A stretch of DNA of 64,000 nucleotides from Stieleria sp. JC731 (GTDB lineage: Bacteria; Planctomycetota; Planctomycetia; Pirellulales; Pirellulaceae): positions 62,001 through 126,000 of the forward strand of contig NZ_JAJKFQ010000029.1 of the NCBI RefSeq assembly GCF_020966635.1, given 5' to 3'. The notes under the pieces are model-generated. The model did not search any database, was not told the DNA's origin, and saw only the letters and a program-made list of their open reading frames with translations. This document shows, piece after piece, positions 1 to 8,975 of the stretch (position 1 is the stretch's first letter; each line of letters begins with the position of its first letter). The position numbers and the translations under genes were made by a program.

Positions 1-737
1 AGGCTGGCGTCCAGTGTGCCGCGGGTAATCAAATGGGTATTGATCGGCAGGTGCTTGGTGCTGAGCGTGACGATGTGGAACTCTTCTTGGACAGCACTTA
101 ACGCAAGATTGCTGAAAACATCGTCACAGAACTGCACCGCTGCTTTGGTGCTGGTAATCGGCGTGTGTTCGCGGCGACGGCGGGTTTCGTGATCGGACAC
201 ACGCCGGCCCAATTCGATTCCCGCCATGATCGCGGCATAGCTGGTGACCGTCACCGCCGGACTGATTTGGCGTAGATCGTCCTTGCTGGTAACACGGAGT
301 TCCGCCAGGTTTTCAGAAAACTGCCGTGATAACCGGCGTCCCGCCTCGATGGCAGATTCACCTTTGACACCGACACGAATCAGGATCGCAAGCAATTCTG
401 CATCCGCCAGTTGTTCTGCACCGGCCGCCAACAACCGTTCTCGAGGCCGTTCATGTTCCGGCTGAGCGGTGACTTGGTTTCCGTTGACCTGACGCTCGAT
501 CCAATGCGAGGGATCAACGCGAACTTGAACGTTCCGCCATGCATAGGTCTCACGATCATCGCTCTTATAGCGATCCAAAATGCCCTCGCGGACGAGATCT
601 TTCAGCGTCGAACTGACAAACCCAGCAGTCAGTTCGGGGCACGAGTCACGCGCTTGCTGCTTTGAAAATGCACTGATCGGAGAAAGCGTTTTGAACAGTT
701 TTTGCAACTTCTGACGACGCTTTTCGGCTGCGCCCAT
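1..737 (-). CDS. radC: RadC-family JAB/MPN protein with N-terminal extension (partial)
   Basis: The 3' end runs off the left edge. From about residue 96 the reading frame matches RadC (UPF0758): the ERPRERLL...LADAELLAILIR segment, a degenerate helix-hairpin-helix, then the start of the JAB/MPN domain (EEFHIVTLSTKH ... TRGTLDAS). The catalytic HxH lies beyond the window. RadC proteins are widespread and their molecular role is unsettled. The first ~95 residues are extra: a basic stretch, then a segment (about residues 35-70) whose pattern LTAGFVSSTLKDLVREGIL followed by a charged hairpin looks like a winged helix. The ATG at 735-737 is the only possible start, because an in-frame stop lies at 759-761. 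No Shine-Dalgarno motif is evident. RadC identity is seen by motif; the winged-helix reading is inference. Confidence 0.85.
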   Translation of the reverse strand, partial: MGAAEKRRQKLQKLFKTLSPISAFSKQQARDSCPELTAGFVSSTLKDLVREGILDRYKSDDRETYAWRNVQVRVDPSHWIERQVNGNQVTAQPEHERPRERLLAAGAEQLADAELLAILIRVGVKGESAIEAGRRLSRQFSENLAELRVTSKDDLRQISPAVTVTSYAAIMAGIELGRRVSDHETRRRREHTPITSTKAAVQFCDDVFSNLALSAVQEEFHIVTLSTKHLPINTHLITRGTLDAS

Positions 738-1149
738 GGATTCATTTCCAATGCGAATTCACTAACCACATCCATGCAATCAATCGCAGCCTCATCCCCC
801 GGCGAGCCAAATCGTACTCGATCCACCCGAACCCATGGGCTATTGACACCCCCCAAGCAATCAAGCGGTTTGGCAGTGGGAGAAAAGCCGACGTCGATGT
901 CACGCTTTTCTCCCAGAAAAGTCGCAAATTGATCACCAGCGACATCACTTCGACGACACATTAATTGATAGCGATTGAATCTAAAGAGGGGTTTTTCTCG
1001 TGTTTCACACGGGTTTCCGGAGATAGCCAAGCTTTGGCCCGCTGGATGCGTTCTTTCTTAACCGCGAGCGGTCGCACGGAGAGCTGATCTCTTTACTGAC
1101 CGCATCTCCGACCCAGCATTGCTGAAAAAAAGTTCACACCCTCTTATTC
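738..1149. other. Intergenic region, no supported gene
   Basis: This is the region between the minus-strand radC start and the plus-strand secreted protein gene. Short open frames exist on both strands (a 133-residue minus frame ending inside radC, a 76-residue plus frame), but none has a recognisable domain or ribosome binding site. It probably holds the divergent promoters; I could not place them. Confidence 0.5.
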
Positions 1150-1527
1150 ATGGATCGAAAGATGTTCCGACGTTTGACCTTGCTAGTTGCCCCTGTCATT
1201 GCTGTGGGCGCCCTCATGTTTGCCGATACGCCGACCGCCAGTGCTCAAGGCTTTTCCATTCGCATCGGCAACTACGGCAGTTCATTTGGTGCTCACCGAA
1301 ATAGCTTTTCGCCCTACAGCTACGGATATGGTACTCCCAGCTACAGAAGCTATCGCAGCTACCGAAGCTACTCACCGTCTTATGGACGAAGCAGTTACGG
1401 ACATGGCAGCTACCACCCAAGTCGTCCACATTACGATTACTACCCACCGCAAGTCATTCGGCACGGAAATCACTATGACGTGATCCCAGGTCATTCGCAC
1501 CTGCATCATGGTAACCATCATCATTAA
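1150..1527 (+). CDS. Small secreted Tyr/Ser/His-rich protein
   Basis: A protein of 125 residues with an N-terminal signal peptide (hydrophobic core about residues 9-25, likely cleavage after ASA-QG near residue 33). The mature part is dominated by Ser, Tyr, Arg and Gly, including three tandem RSY triplets around residues 66-75, and ends in a His-rich tail (HHGNHHH). Function is not recognised; short secreted proteins of this composition are common in Planctomycetes and may belong to the cell envelope. The ATG at 1162 (Met5) is an equally good start. The stop at 1525-1527 is followed in frame by a short repetitive coding-like tail (see the repeat at 1538-1581). The histidine tail suggests metal binding, but that is inference only. 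Confidence 0.6.
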   Translation: MDRKMFRRLTLLVAPVIAVGALMFADTPTASAQGFSIRIGNYGSSFGAHRNSFSPYSYGYGTPSYRSYRSYRSYSPSYGRSSYGHGSYHPSRPHYDYYPPQVIRHGNHYDVIPGHSHLHHGNHHH

Positions 1528-1537
1528 GGCGTTGGTC

Positions 1538-1581
1538 GCCCAGACATCGGCGGCCCAGACTTCGGCCGCCCAGAATGTTGA
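1538..1581 (+). repeat. 15-bp direct repeat directly after a stop codon
   Basis: Two close copies (1538-1552 and 1553-1567) and a partial third (from 1568) of the unit GCCCAGACNTCGGCN. Read in the frame of the preceding gene, the 17 codons after the TAA encode a G/R-P-D-I/F-G repeat ending at a TGA at 1579-1581. Confidence 0.7.
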
Positions 1582-1664
1582 TCAGCGACATCGATTCGGC
1601 GAGGCATGGTATCTGGTCAGCATCGTCTGCAATGCTCGCAATCGTCCCAGTTGGACATGAATAT

Positions 1665-1703
1665 TCTCTCCGGTGAGCCTACCACTCGGTGTCACCGGAG
1701 AGA
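1665..1703. terminator. Hairpin between convergent genes
   Basis: A perfect 12-bp inverted repeat (1665-1676 with 1692-1703) with a 15-nt loop lies between the 3' ends of two convergent genes. There is no T-run, so it may be a hairpin-only or factor-assisted terminator. Confidence 0.5.
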
Positions 1704-1798
1704 GACCAATGGTCGACTACTAGGATGCTTGTTCCGTGTTCCGCACAGATAGATCTGATGCCACAGTTGTATATCGAATCGACTACTTTGCAGGAGCG

Positions 1799-2743
1799 TT
1801 ACTGCGCGGGGGCGTCTTCCAATTCGTCACGATAGCCAGCGGGCATCTCAGGAATCTTCACTGGCGTACGCCGGTCGGTGTTGAGTAACCATTCGCTCGG
1901 CTCAACAGACTCCTCAACTAGCCAATAGGTCATTTCGGTCGGGCTGGCCGAGTTAACAATCAGCAAGTTGCTGTAGTCCGGGTCTGCGCTGGATGTTTCA
2001 ACGATCAGTCGACCTTTCACTGACCAGATTCCTTCATCGTCAAACTTCGCATACGTCTTGTCTGTCGGACTGATTGAGCAACCGGCCATCTTCCAAGTCC
2101 CATCGGCCTTCCGCTCCATCCAACCGATGTATTTGCTTCCGTCTTCTTCAACGTCGTTTGCATACCAAGGATCGATTAGGAGTTCTTCCTTGAAAGGCTC
2201 CGCATTCATCGCATCCATCGCTTTCTTCTTTGCCGCCGGTTTTAGCCCAGCAAGCATGGTCGCCAGATTCTGTTCTGCTTTGGCATGCATCCGAAGTTGC
2301 TTCGACTCCTTGACCAAACGAGCCATGACGGCGTCTTTAATCGGTCCGGCATAGACAATCGCTTTCTGACCAGCCGTTGTTTTTATGAACGCTTCAAGCT
2401 GTTGCAGTTCTTCCGCGGTGAAACGCGTCTCTAGCTCGCTCGCAATGAGATCCTTGGAAAGCTTCAGCATGAGCTTTACCTCAGGTGTATGCATCACCTT
2501 GAGCTCCTCGGTTTCACCTGGCTGGTTTCCTTGCAGCCCAGCCTGGGAGCTTGAGATTCCGTTTTCCAACGTGTCGACGAATAGCTTTGCGACAACATCA
2601 GCAGCCGAGTCAGCTTGCGCAGCTTCGCCGGATTCAGCGTCGCCATCTGCAGCATCCTGGGCAGCGAGATCGGGTGAAAAGGCGAGCGAATGAACGCTCA
2701 ACACAATGATCAGAAGGAGAGCATTTCGGATCGATCGAGACAT
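1799..2743 (-). CDS. Exported DUF2059-like protein
   Basis: A protein of 314 residues with an N-terminal signal peptide ending near SPDLAAQ (residue ~29) and an acidic Ala/Asp/Glu linker. Residues ~45-160 are helical and resemble DUF2059: a FTAEELQQLEAFIKT segment followed by TAGQKAIVY matches the family's 'F-T-x-x-E-L ... t-p-x-G-q-K' pattern. The C-terminal ~120 residues contain a short beta-rich region (GTWKMAGCSISPTDK) with one cysteine and no domain I can name. DUF2059 proteins are periplasmic and of unknown function. The gene sits downstream of the topoisomerase operon on the same strand with 180 bp between, so it may be its own unit. Family assignment is by pattern only. Confidence 0.55.
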   Translation of the reverse strand: MSRSIRNALLLIIVLSVHSLAFSPDLAAQDAADGDAESGEAAQADSAADVVAKLFVDTLENGISSSQAGLQGNQPGETEELKVMHTPEVKLMLKLSKDLIASELETRFTAEELQQLEAFIKTTAGQKAIVYAGPIKDAVMARLVKESKQLRMHAKAEQNLATMLAGLKPAAKKKAMDAMNAEPFKEELLIDPWYANDVEEDGSKYIGWMERKADGTWKMAGCSISPTDKTYAKFDDEGIWSVKGRLIVETSSADPDYSNLLIVNSASPTEMTYWLVEESVEPSEWLLNTDRRTPVKIPEMPAGYRDELEDAPAQ

Positions 2744-2923
2744 TGTCGGATTCGGTGTTGCAAGTTCATGATTGGCCGCCTCAATTCACTGGTGATCATG
2801 ATAACCTGCTAACACCGGAAGCGACCACACTACCTGCTGGAAAGAACGCTACCTTCACGGCGTGAAAAGCGGCAACTAAAACCAACAGGCTATTTTGGCT
2901 TGGCCGATATTTAGACGATCGCG

Positions 2924-4825
2924 CTAGACGTCAACTTCAGCATCGCCGGCGCGATCCATGATGAATCGGAAGCGGGCCGAGGCATCGCGTCCCATCAAGT
3001 CGCTGATCACCCGATCCGTTTCCAGCTGATCGTCAACTTCGACGCGCAGCAATTGACGGTTCGACGGATCCAGAGTCGTATCCCAAAGCACCTTGGGGTT
3101 CATCTCACCAAGACCTTTAAAACGCGTGATCTCTGGCTTCGCCCGCCCGTTTGCCGCGCCGAGGATCTTGTCGCGATGCGCATCGTCTTTGGCCCAGTGA
3201 GTTTCCTTGCCGATATCGATTCGATAAAGCGGCGGCACCGCGATGAACAGTCGACCGTCGGAAATCAGTTGTGGCATGTGCCGATAGAAGAACGTCAACA
3301 GCAGCGTCGTGATGTGGTGACCGTCGGAGTCCGCATCGGCGAGCAGAATGATTCGCCCGTAACGCAACTGTGATAGATCAAGCTTCGGACCGATACCGCA
3401 GCCAAGCGATGCGACGACGTCCTGAATTTCACGGTTCTCGACAACCTTTTTCAGCGTCGCGCTCTCGGTGTTCAGCACCTTACCACGGAGCGGCAGAATG
3501 GCTTGGTAATTTCGATCGCGGCATTGCTTCGCGGTACCACCCGCCGAGTCACCTTCCACGATGATCAATTCCGATTGCATCTTGCCCCCGGATACACAGT
3601 CGCTCAGTTTTCCTGGCAACATCGTGCGTTTCGATCCGCCTTTGCGTGAGACGGCTTCGGACGCGGCTCGTGATGCCGCACGTGCGCGTGCGGCGGCAAT
3701 GATCCGCGCGATGATTGAATCGGCGATAGAACGGTTGCTGTTCATCCACTGTTCGATTTCGCTTCGAACACCGGATTCGACTTGGCTTTGAACTTCTGAG
3801 TTGTTCAAACGGTCCTTGGTCTGACCTTGGAACTGTGGATCACTGACGAAGACCGACACGATGGCGACCATACCTTCGCGGATGTCTTCGTGCGTAATCT
3901 TGACTCCGCGCGGTGTCAGATTGTGCGTATCGATGTAATTGCGAACCGCTTTGTTCAGACCGCCGCGATAGCCATTTTCATGCGTACCGCCACTGCCGGT
4001 CGGAATTCCGTTTACATAGCTACGAACGTGCTCGTCGGTCGATTCGGTCCACTGCATCGCGACTTCCATTCGGATGTCGTCGTCGACGGCATGGGTGAAG
4101 GGTGATTCGTGGATCGGGCGAGCTTTGCGTTCTTTCAAAACCGCAGCTAGGTAGTCAACGATCCCGTTTTCGTGAAGGAAGGTTTCCTTCTTTCCGTCAA
4201 CTTCGTTGTGAAAGACAACTTTCAATCCGCGATGCAAGAAACTGGCGGTTTCCAAACGATGACGAATGGTCTCGGCATCGAAAGTCGTTTTGGGAAAGAT
4301 CTTCGGATCGGGCGAGAAGGTAATCGACGTTCCGGTGCCGCGAACCGAGCCCTTCAGCTTTTGCAGTTTGCCGATGAGCACACCGCGTTCGAATTCCATT
4401 TTGTATTGTGCGCCATCACGTCGAACGATCGCCGTCAGAGATTTACTGAGCGCGTTGACGACCGATGCACCGACACCGTGTAGACCACCGGCGGTTTTAT
4501 AGTTCTGGCCTTCGAATTTGCCGCCCGCGTGCAGCACCGTCAAAACCATTTCCAATGCTGGTTTCTTGGTTTTTGGATGTTTGTCGACGGGAATGCCGCG
4601 ACCGTTGTCACTGACCGTGACCGATTGCCCATCTTTATGAAGCGTCACGACAATTTCACTGGCGTGACCGTTCATCGCCTCATCGACCGAGTTGTCGACG
4701 ATTTCCCAAATCAAGTGGTGCAATCCAGCGCTGCTGACACCACCGATATACATACCAGGGCGTTTGCGAACAGGCTCCAGTCCTTCCAGAGCAACGATTG
4801 CGTCGGCGTTGTATTGCTTGGCCAT
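2924..4825 (-). CDS. Type II topoisomerase ATPase subunit (GyrB/ParE family)
   Basis: 633 residues; the ATPase and strand-passage subunit that pairs with the breakage-reunion subunit encoded just upstream. GHKL ATPase motifs are visible: EIVDNSVDEAM, DNGRGIP, and the GLHGVGASVVNALS ATP lid. The transducer follows, then a Toprim domain with EGDSAGG and the acidic DADSDGHHI triad, and a C-terminal FKGLGEM segment. The length fits both ParE and the short GyrB type that lacks the ~170-residue proteobacterial insert, so I do not choose between gyrase and topoisomerase IV. Translation starts at the ATG at 4823-4825, 93 bp after the A subunit's stop. The A-then-B order in one minus-strand operon implies stoichiometric co-expression. 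Confidence 0.93.
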   Translation of the reverse strand: MAKQYNADAIVALEGLEPVRKRPGMYIGGVSSAGLHHLIWEIVDNSVDEAMNGHASEIVVTLHKDGQSVTVSDNGRGIPVDKHPKTKKPALEMVLTVLHAGGKFEGQNYKTAGGLHGVGASVVNALSKSLTAIVRRDGAQYKMEFERGVLIGKLQKLKGSVRGTGTSITFSPDPKIFPKTTFDAETIRHRLETASFLHRGLKVVFHNEVDGKKETFLHENGIVDYLAAVLKERKARPIHESPFTHAVDDDIRMEVAMQWTESTDEHVRSYVNGIPTGSGGTHENGYRGGLNKAVRNYIDTHNLTPRGVKITHEDIREGMVAIVSVFVSDPQFQGQTKDRLNNSEVQSQVESGVRSEIEQWMNSNRSIADSIIARIIAAARARAASRAASEAVSRKGGSKRTMLPGKLSDCVSGGKMQSELIIVEGDSAGGTAKQCRDRNYQAILPLRGKVLNTESATLKKVVENREIQDVVASLGCGIGPKLDLSQLRYGRIILLADADSDGHHITTLLLTFFYRHMPQLISDGRLFIAVPPLYRIDIGKETHWAKDDAHRDKILGAANGRAKPEITRFKGLGEMNPKVLWDTTLDPSNRQLLRVEVDDQLETDRVISDLMGRDASARFRFIMDRAGDAEVDV

Positions 4826-4918
4826 TGATGAATTGGTTACGAAAACGGTCGATTGGATGATGGATGTTGCCTTTGGATTGACGAGGCAACTTTTTGGAAG
4901 GCGATGAACGAACTTCGT

Positions 4919-7354
4919 TTAGGAATCTTCGAACGGCTCGGGAGCGGCCGGCGGCGGTGCCAGGATCTTGGCGATCTTTCCGTTCTTTTGAATTTCTACA
5001 CCGCGACCGCCGCGACTTGTTTTCCGGTACTTGGCGGTGCTGATGGTTTTCTTCGCACCACGGTTGGTTTCGACCGTCAACAGATCACGATCGCCTTGGC
5101 TGGCTTTGAAACCGAGCAACTGGTCGTCTTTTGCCAATCGCAGCAACATCACGCCTTTGCCGGGGCCAGACAAGTAGTTCACCTCTTCGCTGTCACAAAC
5201 AATCGCTCGGCAGTTGGTCGAAACCGCCAAGACGACTTCGCTGCCCGCGATCGGGATCACATCGATCATGAATGCGTCACCGCTGACACGTGAATAACGA
5301 CGGCCGCTTCGCGTGGACGGTTCCGCATAGGGTGCCAGCCCGAACCGCAGTGCATAACCGCTGCTGGATGCGGCCAAAGCGTGGACTTCGGGACAGTAGT
5401 CCGGGTGCTTCGGATCTTCGTGAATGCTGCCGCTTAAAACACGTGGATCGAACGACATGACGGAGATAATTCGCTCGCCGTCTTTCAGTTTGAAAAGCTT
5501 TTGAATCGGTTCACCGAAACCGGTAGAGGCCGGAATGTCGATGAATCGCGTGGTGTAGCAAACACCCAATGACGAAAAGAATCCGATCGTCGCTCGGGTA
5601 TCACCGGCGACAACGGCGAGGACTTCGTCACCCTGACGCACACGACTCTTCGAAGGGTCGGCGATCTGTTTTTGACGCTTGACCCAGCCATCGCGAGTCA
5701 CCATGACGTGACAGTTTTCAGCGACGATAAAGTCCTCTTCGCTGTATTCCAGTTCGCTTTCGGTCGAGTCGATAGCGGTCAGTCGTCGGCCCCATCGATC
5801 TGTGACGTAGGTGGTCACTAACGATTCAATTTCTTCGCGAACGATGGCCCATCGCCCCGATGCGTTTGTGTCCTTGGTGTCTTCACGTAGCAATTTTCGA
5901 ATTTGGCGTGCACGTTTGTTTTTGTCTTTCAACTCGTCCATGATCAAGTTGATTTCCAAACGAGCCAAGCGATACAGCTTCAGCTCCAAAATCGCGTCGG
6001 TTTGATCTTCGTCCAAGCCACCATCTTCGGCCGGGAACCGCTTCATGATCTTTGCGGCGGCGTCCGCTTTGCCATCCGAGTTACGGATGATCTTGATGAT
6101 TTCATCGAGGGCATCGAAGATCAACGCGAAACCTTCGAGGATATGCAGCCTTCGCTCAAGTGCCGCAAGCTCGTTTTCCAGACGCCGCGTTACGACCTCC
6201 AAACGGAACTTCAGGAAGTACCAAAGCATTTCCTTTAGCGACAAGCGTTCGGGCGTTCCCAATTCGGGATTTTCCGTCGGGATCAGACACGTCATGTTGA
6301 CGTTGAAGTTCTTTTGCAGATCGGTGTGCTTGTATAGAAACGCAAGCACTTTGGATTCATCGGCGTCCTTTTTGAGGAATAGATCGATGCGAATTTCGTC
6401 CGTCGATAGGTCGCGCACCTCGGTAACCAGCGGCAACTTCCCGTCGAACACCAGCTCGCTCATCCGTTCGACAAGCAAGGCTTTGTTAACACCGTAGGGG
6501 ATCGAGTCGATCTGCAAGATCTTCTGAGCCTTGGTGGATGCATCGCCTTCCTTTGCCGTTCCACGAAGCTTGATCGTTCCCTGACCGTTTTGGTAAATCT
6601 CACGAAGTTCTTCTTTCGTGTTGATGATCTGACCGCCGGTTGGGAAGTCCGGTGCCTGAATCGCATCATTGGCCACCAGCTGGTAATCCTTGATCTCGGG
6701 ATCACGCAGCAGCTTTAAGAGCGCGGCGACGATTTCTTTCAGGTTGTGCGGTGGGATGTTCGTCGCCATCCCCACAGCAATGCCGGTCGTCCCGTTGAGC
6801 AACAGATTGGGCAGCCGACTGGGAAGCACCACGGGCTCTTCACGGGTGCCGTCATAGTTGGCTTTGAAGGGGACTGTCCGGGTTGCCAAGTCGGCCAGGA
6901 CTTCGCTGGCGATCGGCATCATGCGACATTCGGTGTAACGCATCGCAGCGGCGTTGTCGCCGTCGACGCTACCAAAGTTGCCGCTACCATCGATCAAAGG
7001 CATGCGCATCGCGAACGGCTGCGCCATCCGAACCAGCGCTTCGTAAATCGAACTGTCGCCGTGTGGGTGATAGTTACCCATCACATCGCCGACGACCTTG
7101 GCACACTTGCGATGCTTCGCGGTGGACGACAAACCTTGTTGGTGCATCGTGTACAAGGTTCGGCGTTGAACTGGCTTTAGCCCGTCGCGGACATCCGGCA
7201 ACGCGCGACTGGTGATCACCGACAGCGAGTAGTTCAGGTAACGCTCTTGGGCAGCCTGTCGCAACGGGATCGCTTGCAACATCGAATCATCGACGGCATC
7301 GAAAAGCGATTTATCGTTTTTGCCAGACTGCTTCCGGGGACGTTTTTTTGCCAC
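4919..7354 (-). CDS. Type II topoisomerase DNA breakage-reunion subunit (GyrA/ParC family)
   Basis: 811 residues; it cleaves and rejoins DNA through the active-site tyrosine, Tyr140, in AAAMRYTE. The quinolone-resistance region reads [20 protein letters not shown], with Ser101 and Glu105 at the two classical resistance positions. Ser is the sensitive-type residue, and Glu at the second position is more ParC-like. The helical tower and coiled coil follow, then a C-terminal beta-pinwheel from about residue 520. A GyrA-box-like RGGRG occurs only near the very C-terminus (~781-785) rather than in the first blade, which blurs the gyrase/topo IV distinction. The gene is first in an operon with the ATPase subunit. 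The N-terminus is basic ([10 protein letters not shown]). Confidence 0.93.
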   Translation of the reverse strand: MAKKRPRKQSGKNDKSLFDAVDDSMLQAIPLRQAAQERYLNYSLSVITSRALPDVRDGLKPVQRRTLYTMHQQGLSSTAKHRKCAKVVGDVMGNYHPHGDSSIYEALVRMAQPFAMRMPLIDGSGNFGSVDGDNAAAMRYTECRMMPIASEVLADLATRTVPFKANYDGTREEPVVLPSRLPNLLLNGTTGIAVGMATNIPPHNLKEIVAALLKLLRDPEIKDYQLVANDAIQAPDFPTGGQIINTKEELREIYQNGQGTIKLRGTAKEGDASTKAQKILQIDSIPYGVNKALLVERMSELVFDGKLPLVTEVRDLSTDEIRIDLFLKKDADESKVLAFLYKHTDLQKNFNVNMTCLIPTENPELGTPERLSLKEMLWYFLKFRLEVVTRRLENELAALERRLHILEGFALIFDALDEIIKIIRNSDGKADAAAKIMKRFPAEDGGLDEDQTDAILELKLYRLARLEINLIMDELKDKNKRARQIRKLLREDTKDTNASGRWAIVREEIESLVTTYVTDRWGRRLTAIDSTESELEYSEEDFIVAENCHVMVTRDGWVKRQKQIADPSKSRVRQGDEVLAVVAGDTRATIGFFSSLGVCYTTRFIDIPASTGFGEPIQKLFKLKDGERIISVMSFDPRVLSGSIHEDPKHPDYCPEVHALAASSSGYALRFGLAPYAEPSTRSGRRYSRVSGDAFMIDVIPIAGSEVVLAVSTNCRAIVCDSEEVNYLSGPGKGVMLLRLAKDDQLLGFKASQGDRDLLTVETNRGAKKTISTAKYRKTSRGGRGVEIQKNGKIAKILAPPPAAPEPFEDS

Positions 7355-7913
7355 GAGGTTGGGATCCTTATCACACTCGAAGAGTCATCCATCGGTCGGT
7401 CCGATGGTGGGGCCGGGTGGTCGGCGATTGCGGGTTGACGAAAAGTTGCATGCGGGGGGGCGGCCGCCCGTTGGTCGCGTTCATTGGTGGCGGAAATCAC
7501 GGGAAAAACGCGATACCAAACTCCACCAGCCTCCCGTGATCGACCAAGTTACGGTAGCGGCATTAGTTTTTCTAGATAGGCGACGGTGGCAAAGTTTAAC
7601 GATTGGGCGGATTTGGTCGAACGAAACACGTCTGGCGATCGCTAGGGTGGTACTCGATGAACCGGTCGAACCACTTCACGATCGACAACTGTGGACCACC
7701 CCGCAATTCGTCCGAAAATACCAACCGTGTGATGTGCCCAATGCCTTCGTCTGTGTTGCTTGCGGTCCCCCAACCGACGAGCGAGTCGCAAGCAACGCCA
7801 CACACTTTTCGCTAGCGTCAACGAAGTGGCGCCGGAGTCAGGCTTGAGGTCCCATTCCTCATTGCCATCGAACGGAATCTTTGGCTGAAACAACGGTTCG
7901 GAGGAACCACCGG
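7355..7913. other. Intergenic region upstream of the topoisomerase operon
   Basis: A divergent promoter region of about 560 bp with no supported gene; the open frames here lack domains. It contains a perfect 10-bp inverted repeat (7755-7764 with 7787-7796, loop 22 nt) about 120 bp upstream of the next gene, which could be an operator or a leader hairpin. Confidence 0.5.
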
Positions 7914-8450
7914 ATGAAACTGCAAATCAGAAAATACATCGTCGCTTCGGTCGCGTTGGCCGCCGGAATGTTGGTGACGGCTACCGCAACGAAAGCAAAC
8001 GCAGATGAAAGCTTTATCGTGAAAGCGGAAATCGTCAGCGACACCGTTGCTGCTCCAGTGGCACCAACTGGCTACGTCGGCGACATCGAATACGAAGGCG
8101 AAATCTCGTACGAAGGCGATATCATCGACGGCTCCAGCATCGCCGGTTGCCAACCTCGCAAATACGACCGCCCAGACCTGTTTTACAATTTTTACACGCA
8201 AGGTCAGTGCAACAACGCGAACGCACAAATGTATGTTTCGCCGTTGCCAACGCCACAATTCGTCGGGCACACGTACTTCACGTACCAACCGTTCTACCCG
8301 CACGAAATGCTGTACACACATAAGGACCGCTACCACAACCACTACGACAACGGCCGTGGCTTGAATCGTACGCGTGTGAAATACAGCACTCCCCCGGTCC
8401 GTACTGCTATCGAAAACGTTTACTGGAACAAGCTGCGTTTGCCACGCTGA
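7914..8450 (+). CDS. Small secreted protein, unknown function
   Basis: 178 residues. The ATG at 7914 is chosen over an upstream TTG at 7881 because GGAGG at 7900-7904 lies 9 nt before it and the encoded N-terminus is a clean signal peptide (core VASVALAAGMLVTATAT, cleavage near ANA-DE). The mature N-terminal part has an acidic repeat-like GDIEYEGEISYEGDII stretch. The rest is rich in Tyr, Asn, His and Pro, with two cysteines (near CQPRKY and QCNNAN) that could form a disulphide. No domain is recognised. It is followed 50 bp later by a second small secreted protein, probably in the same transcript, which ends at the terminator at 8923-8963. Confidence 0.65.
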   Translation: MKLQIRKYIVASVALAAGMLVTATATKANADESFIVKAEIVSDTVAAPVAPTGYVGDIEYEGEISYEGDIIDGSSIAGCQPRKYDRPDLFYNFYTQGQCNNANAQMYVSPLPTPQFVGHTYFTYQPFYPHEMLYTHKDRYHNHYDNGRGLNRTRVKYSTPPVRTAIENVYWNKLRLPR

Positions 8451-8500
8451 TCCAGATCGCAATTGATCGACAACAACTTTCAACCCAAAGAAACAGAAAG

Positions 8501-8878
8501 ATGCGAAAACTATTGCTAATTCTGGCATGCGTGGCGACAGTTTCCGTCGCCACGAATGACAGTGCATCGGCTGCGGGCCCAGGCGGTTTGATCACCCAAG
8601 CTTGGGCACATAACTTTGCCATGGACCGTCCTTGGCACGGCGGATATTACAACCAAACCTATGGACAACCCGTCGCATTGGTTGTTCCGCCAACTGCGCA
8701 CATGCGCACGAATTTTTCGTGGGGCGTCAGCCAAAACCACATGTATCCGATCCACCACCAGTTCGGACGCAGTGCACCAGGTCAAGGTGCGGCAGCGGCA
8801 GGAGCTTTCCGCCCTACGCCACATTGGCCAAGCCACACCGATCAATTTGGGTACTATTACGTGCGTGCCCCCTGGTGA
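8501..8878 (+). CDS. Small secreted protein, unknown function
   Basis: 125 residues with a typical signal peptide (LLLILACVATVSVA, cleavage near ASA-AGP). The mature part has scattered aromatic and His residues (HGGYYNQTYG, MYPIHHQFG) and one short Ala/Gly run, with no cysteine in the mature region. The composition resembles the preceding gene product, and the pair probably shares one transcript. The function is not recognised; an envelope or extracellular role is inferred from the signal peptide only. Confidence 0.65.
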   Translation: MRKLLLILACVATVSVATNDSASAAGPGGLITQAWAHNFAMDRPWHGGYYNQTYGQPVALVVPPTAHMRTNFSWGVSQNHMYPIHHQFGRSAPGQGAAAAGAFRPTPHWPSHTDQFGYYYVRAPW

Positions 8879-8922
8879 TTTGCCGACATTAATTTGCATC
8901 GCAGGGCAATAATGTTCAAACT

Positions 8923-8963
8923 AGGTTGTAGCGGTTTTTTCCGCTGCAACCTTTTCTTTTTTT
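8923..8963 (+). terminator. Rho-independent terminator
   Basis: A 12-bp stem (8923-8934 with 8941-8952, one G-U pair) around a TTTTTT loop is followed by a T-rich tail. It lies 45 bp after the secreted-protein pair and just before the TPR gene. Confidence 0.8.
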
Positions 8964-8975
8964 ACAGCGGCGGTC

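Noticed and set aside
629-1030. 133-codon minus-strand open frame overlapping radC
   Set aside because: It overlaps the radC start in another frame and has no domain, signal or ribosome binding site.
2924-7354. Calling the pair definitively ParC/ParE or GyrA/GyrB
   Set aside because: Length and motifs fit both families; phylogeny or an assay is needed, so the symbols are left empty.
7320-7847. 175-codon plus-strand open frame in the topoisomerase upstream region
   Set aside because: It begins antisense to the topoisomerase gene and has low-complexity basic sequence with no recognisable family.
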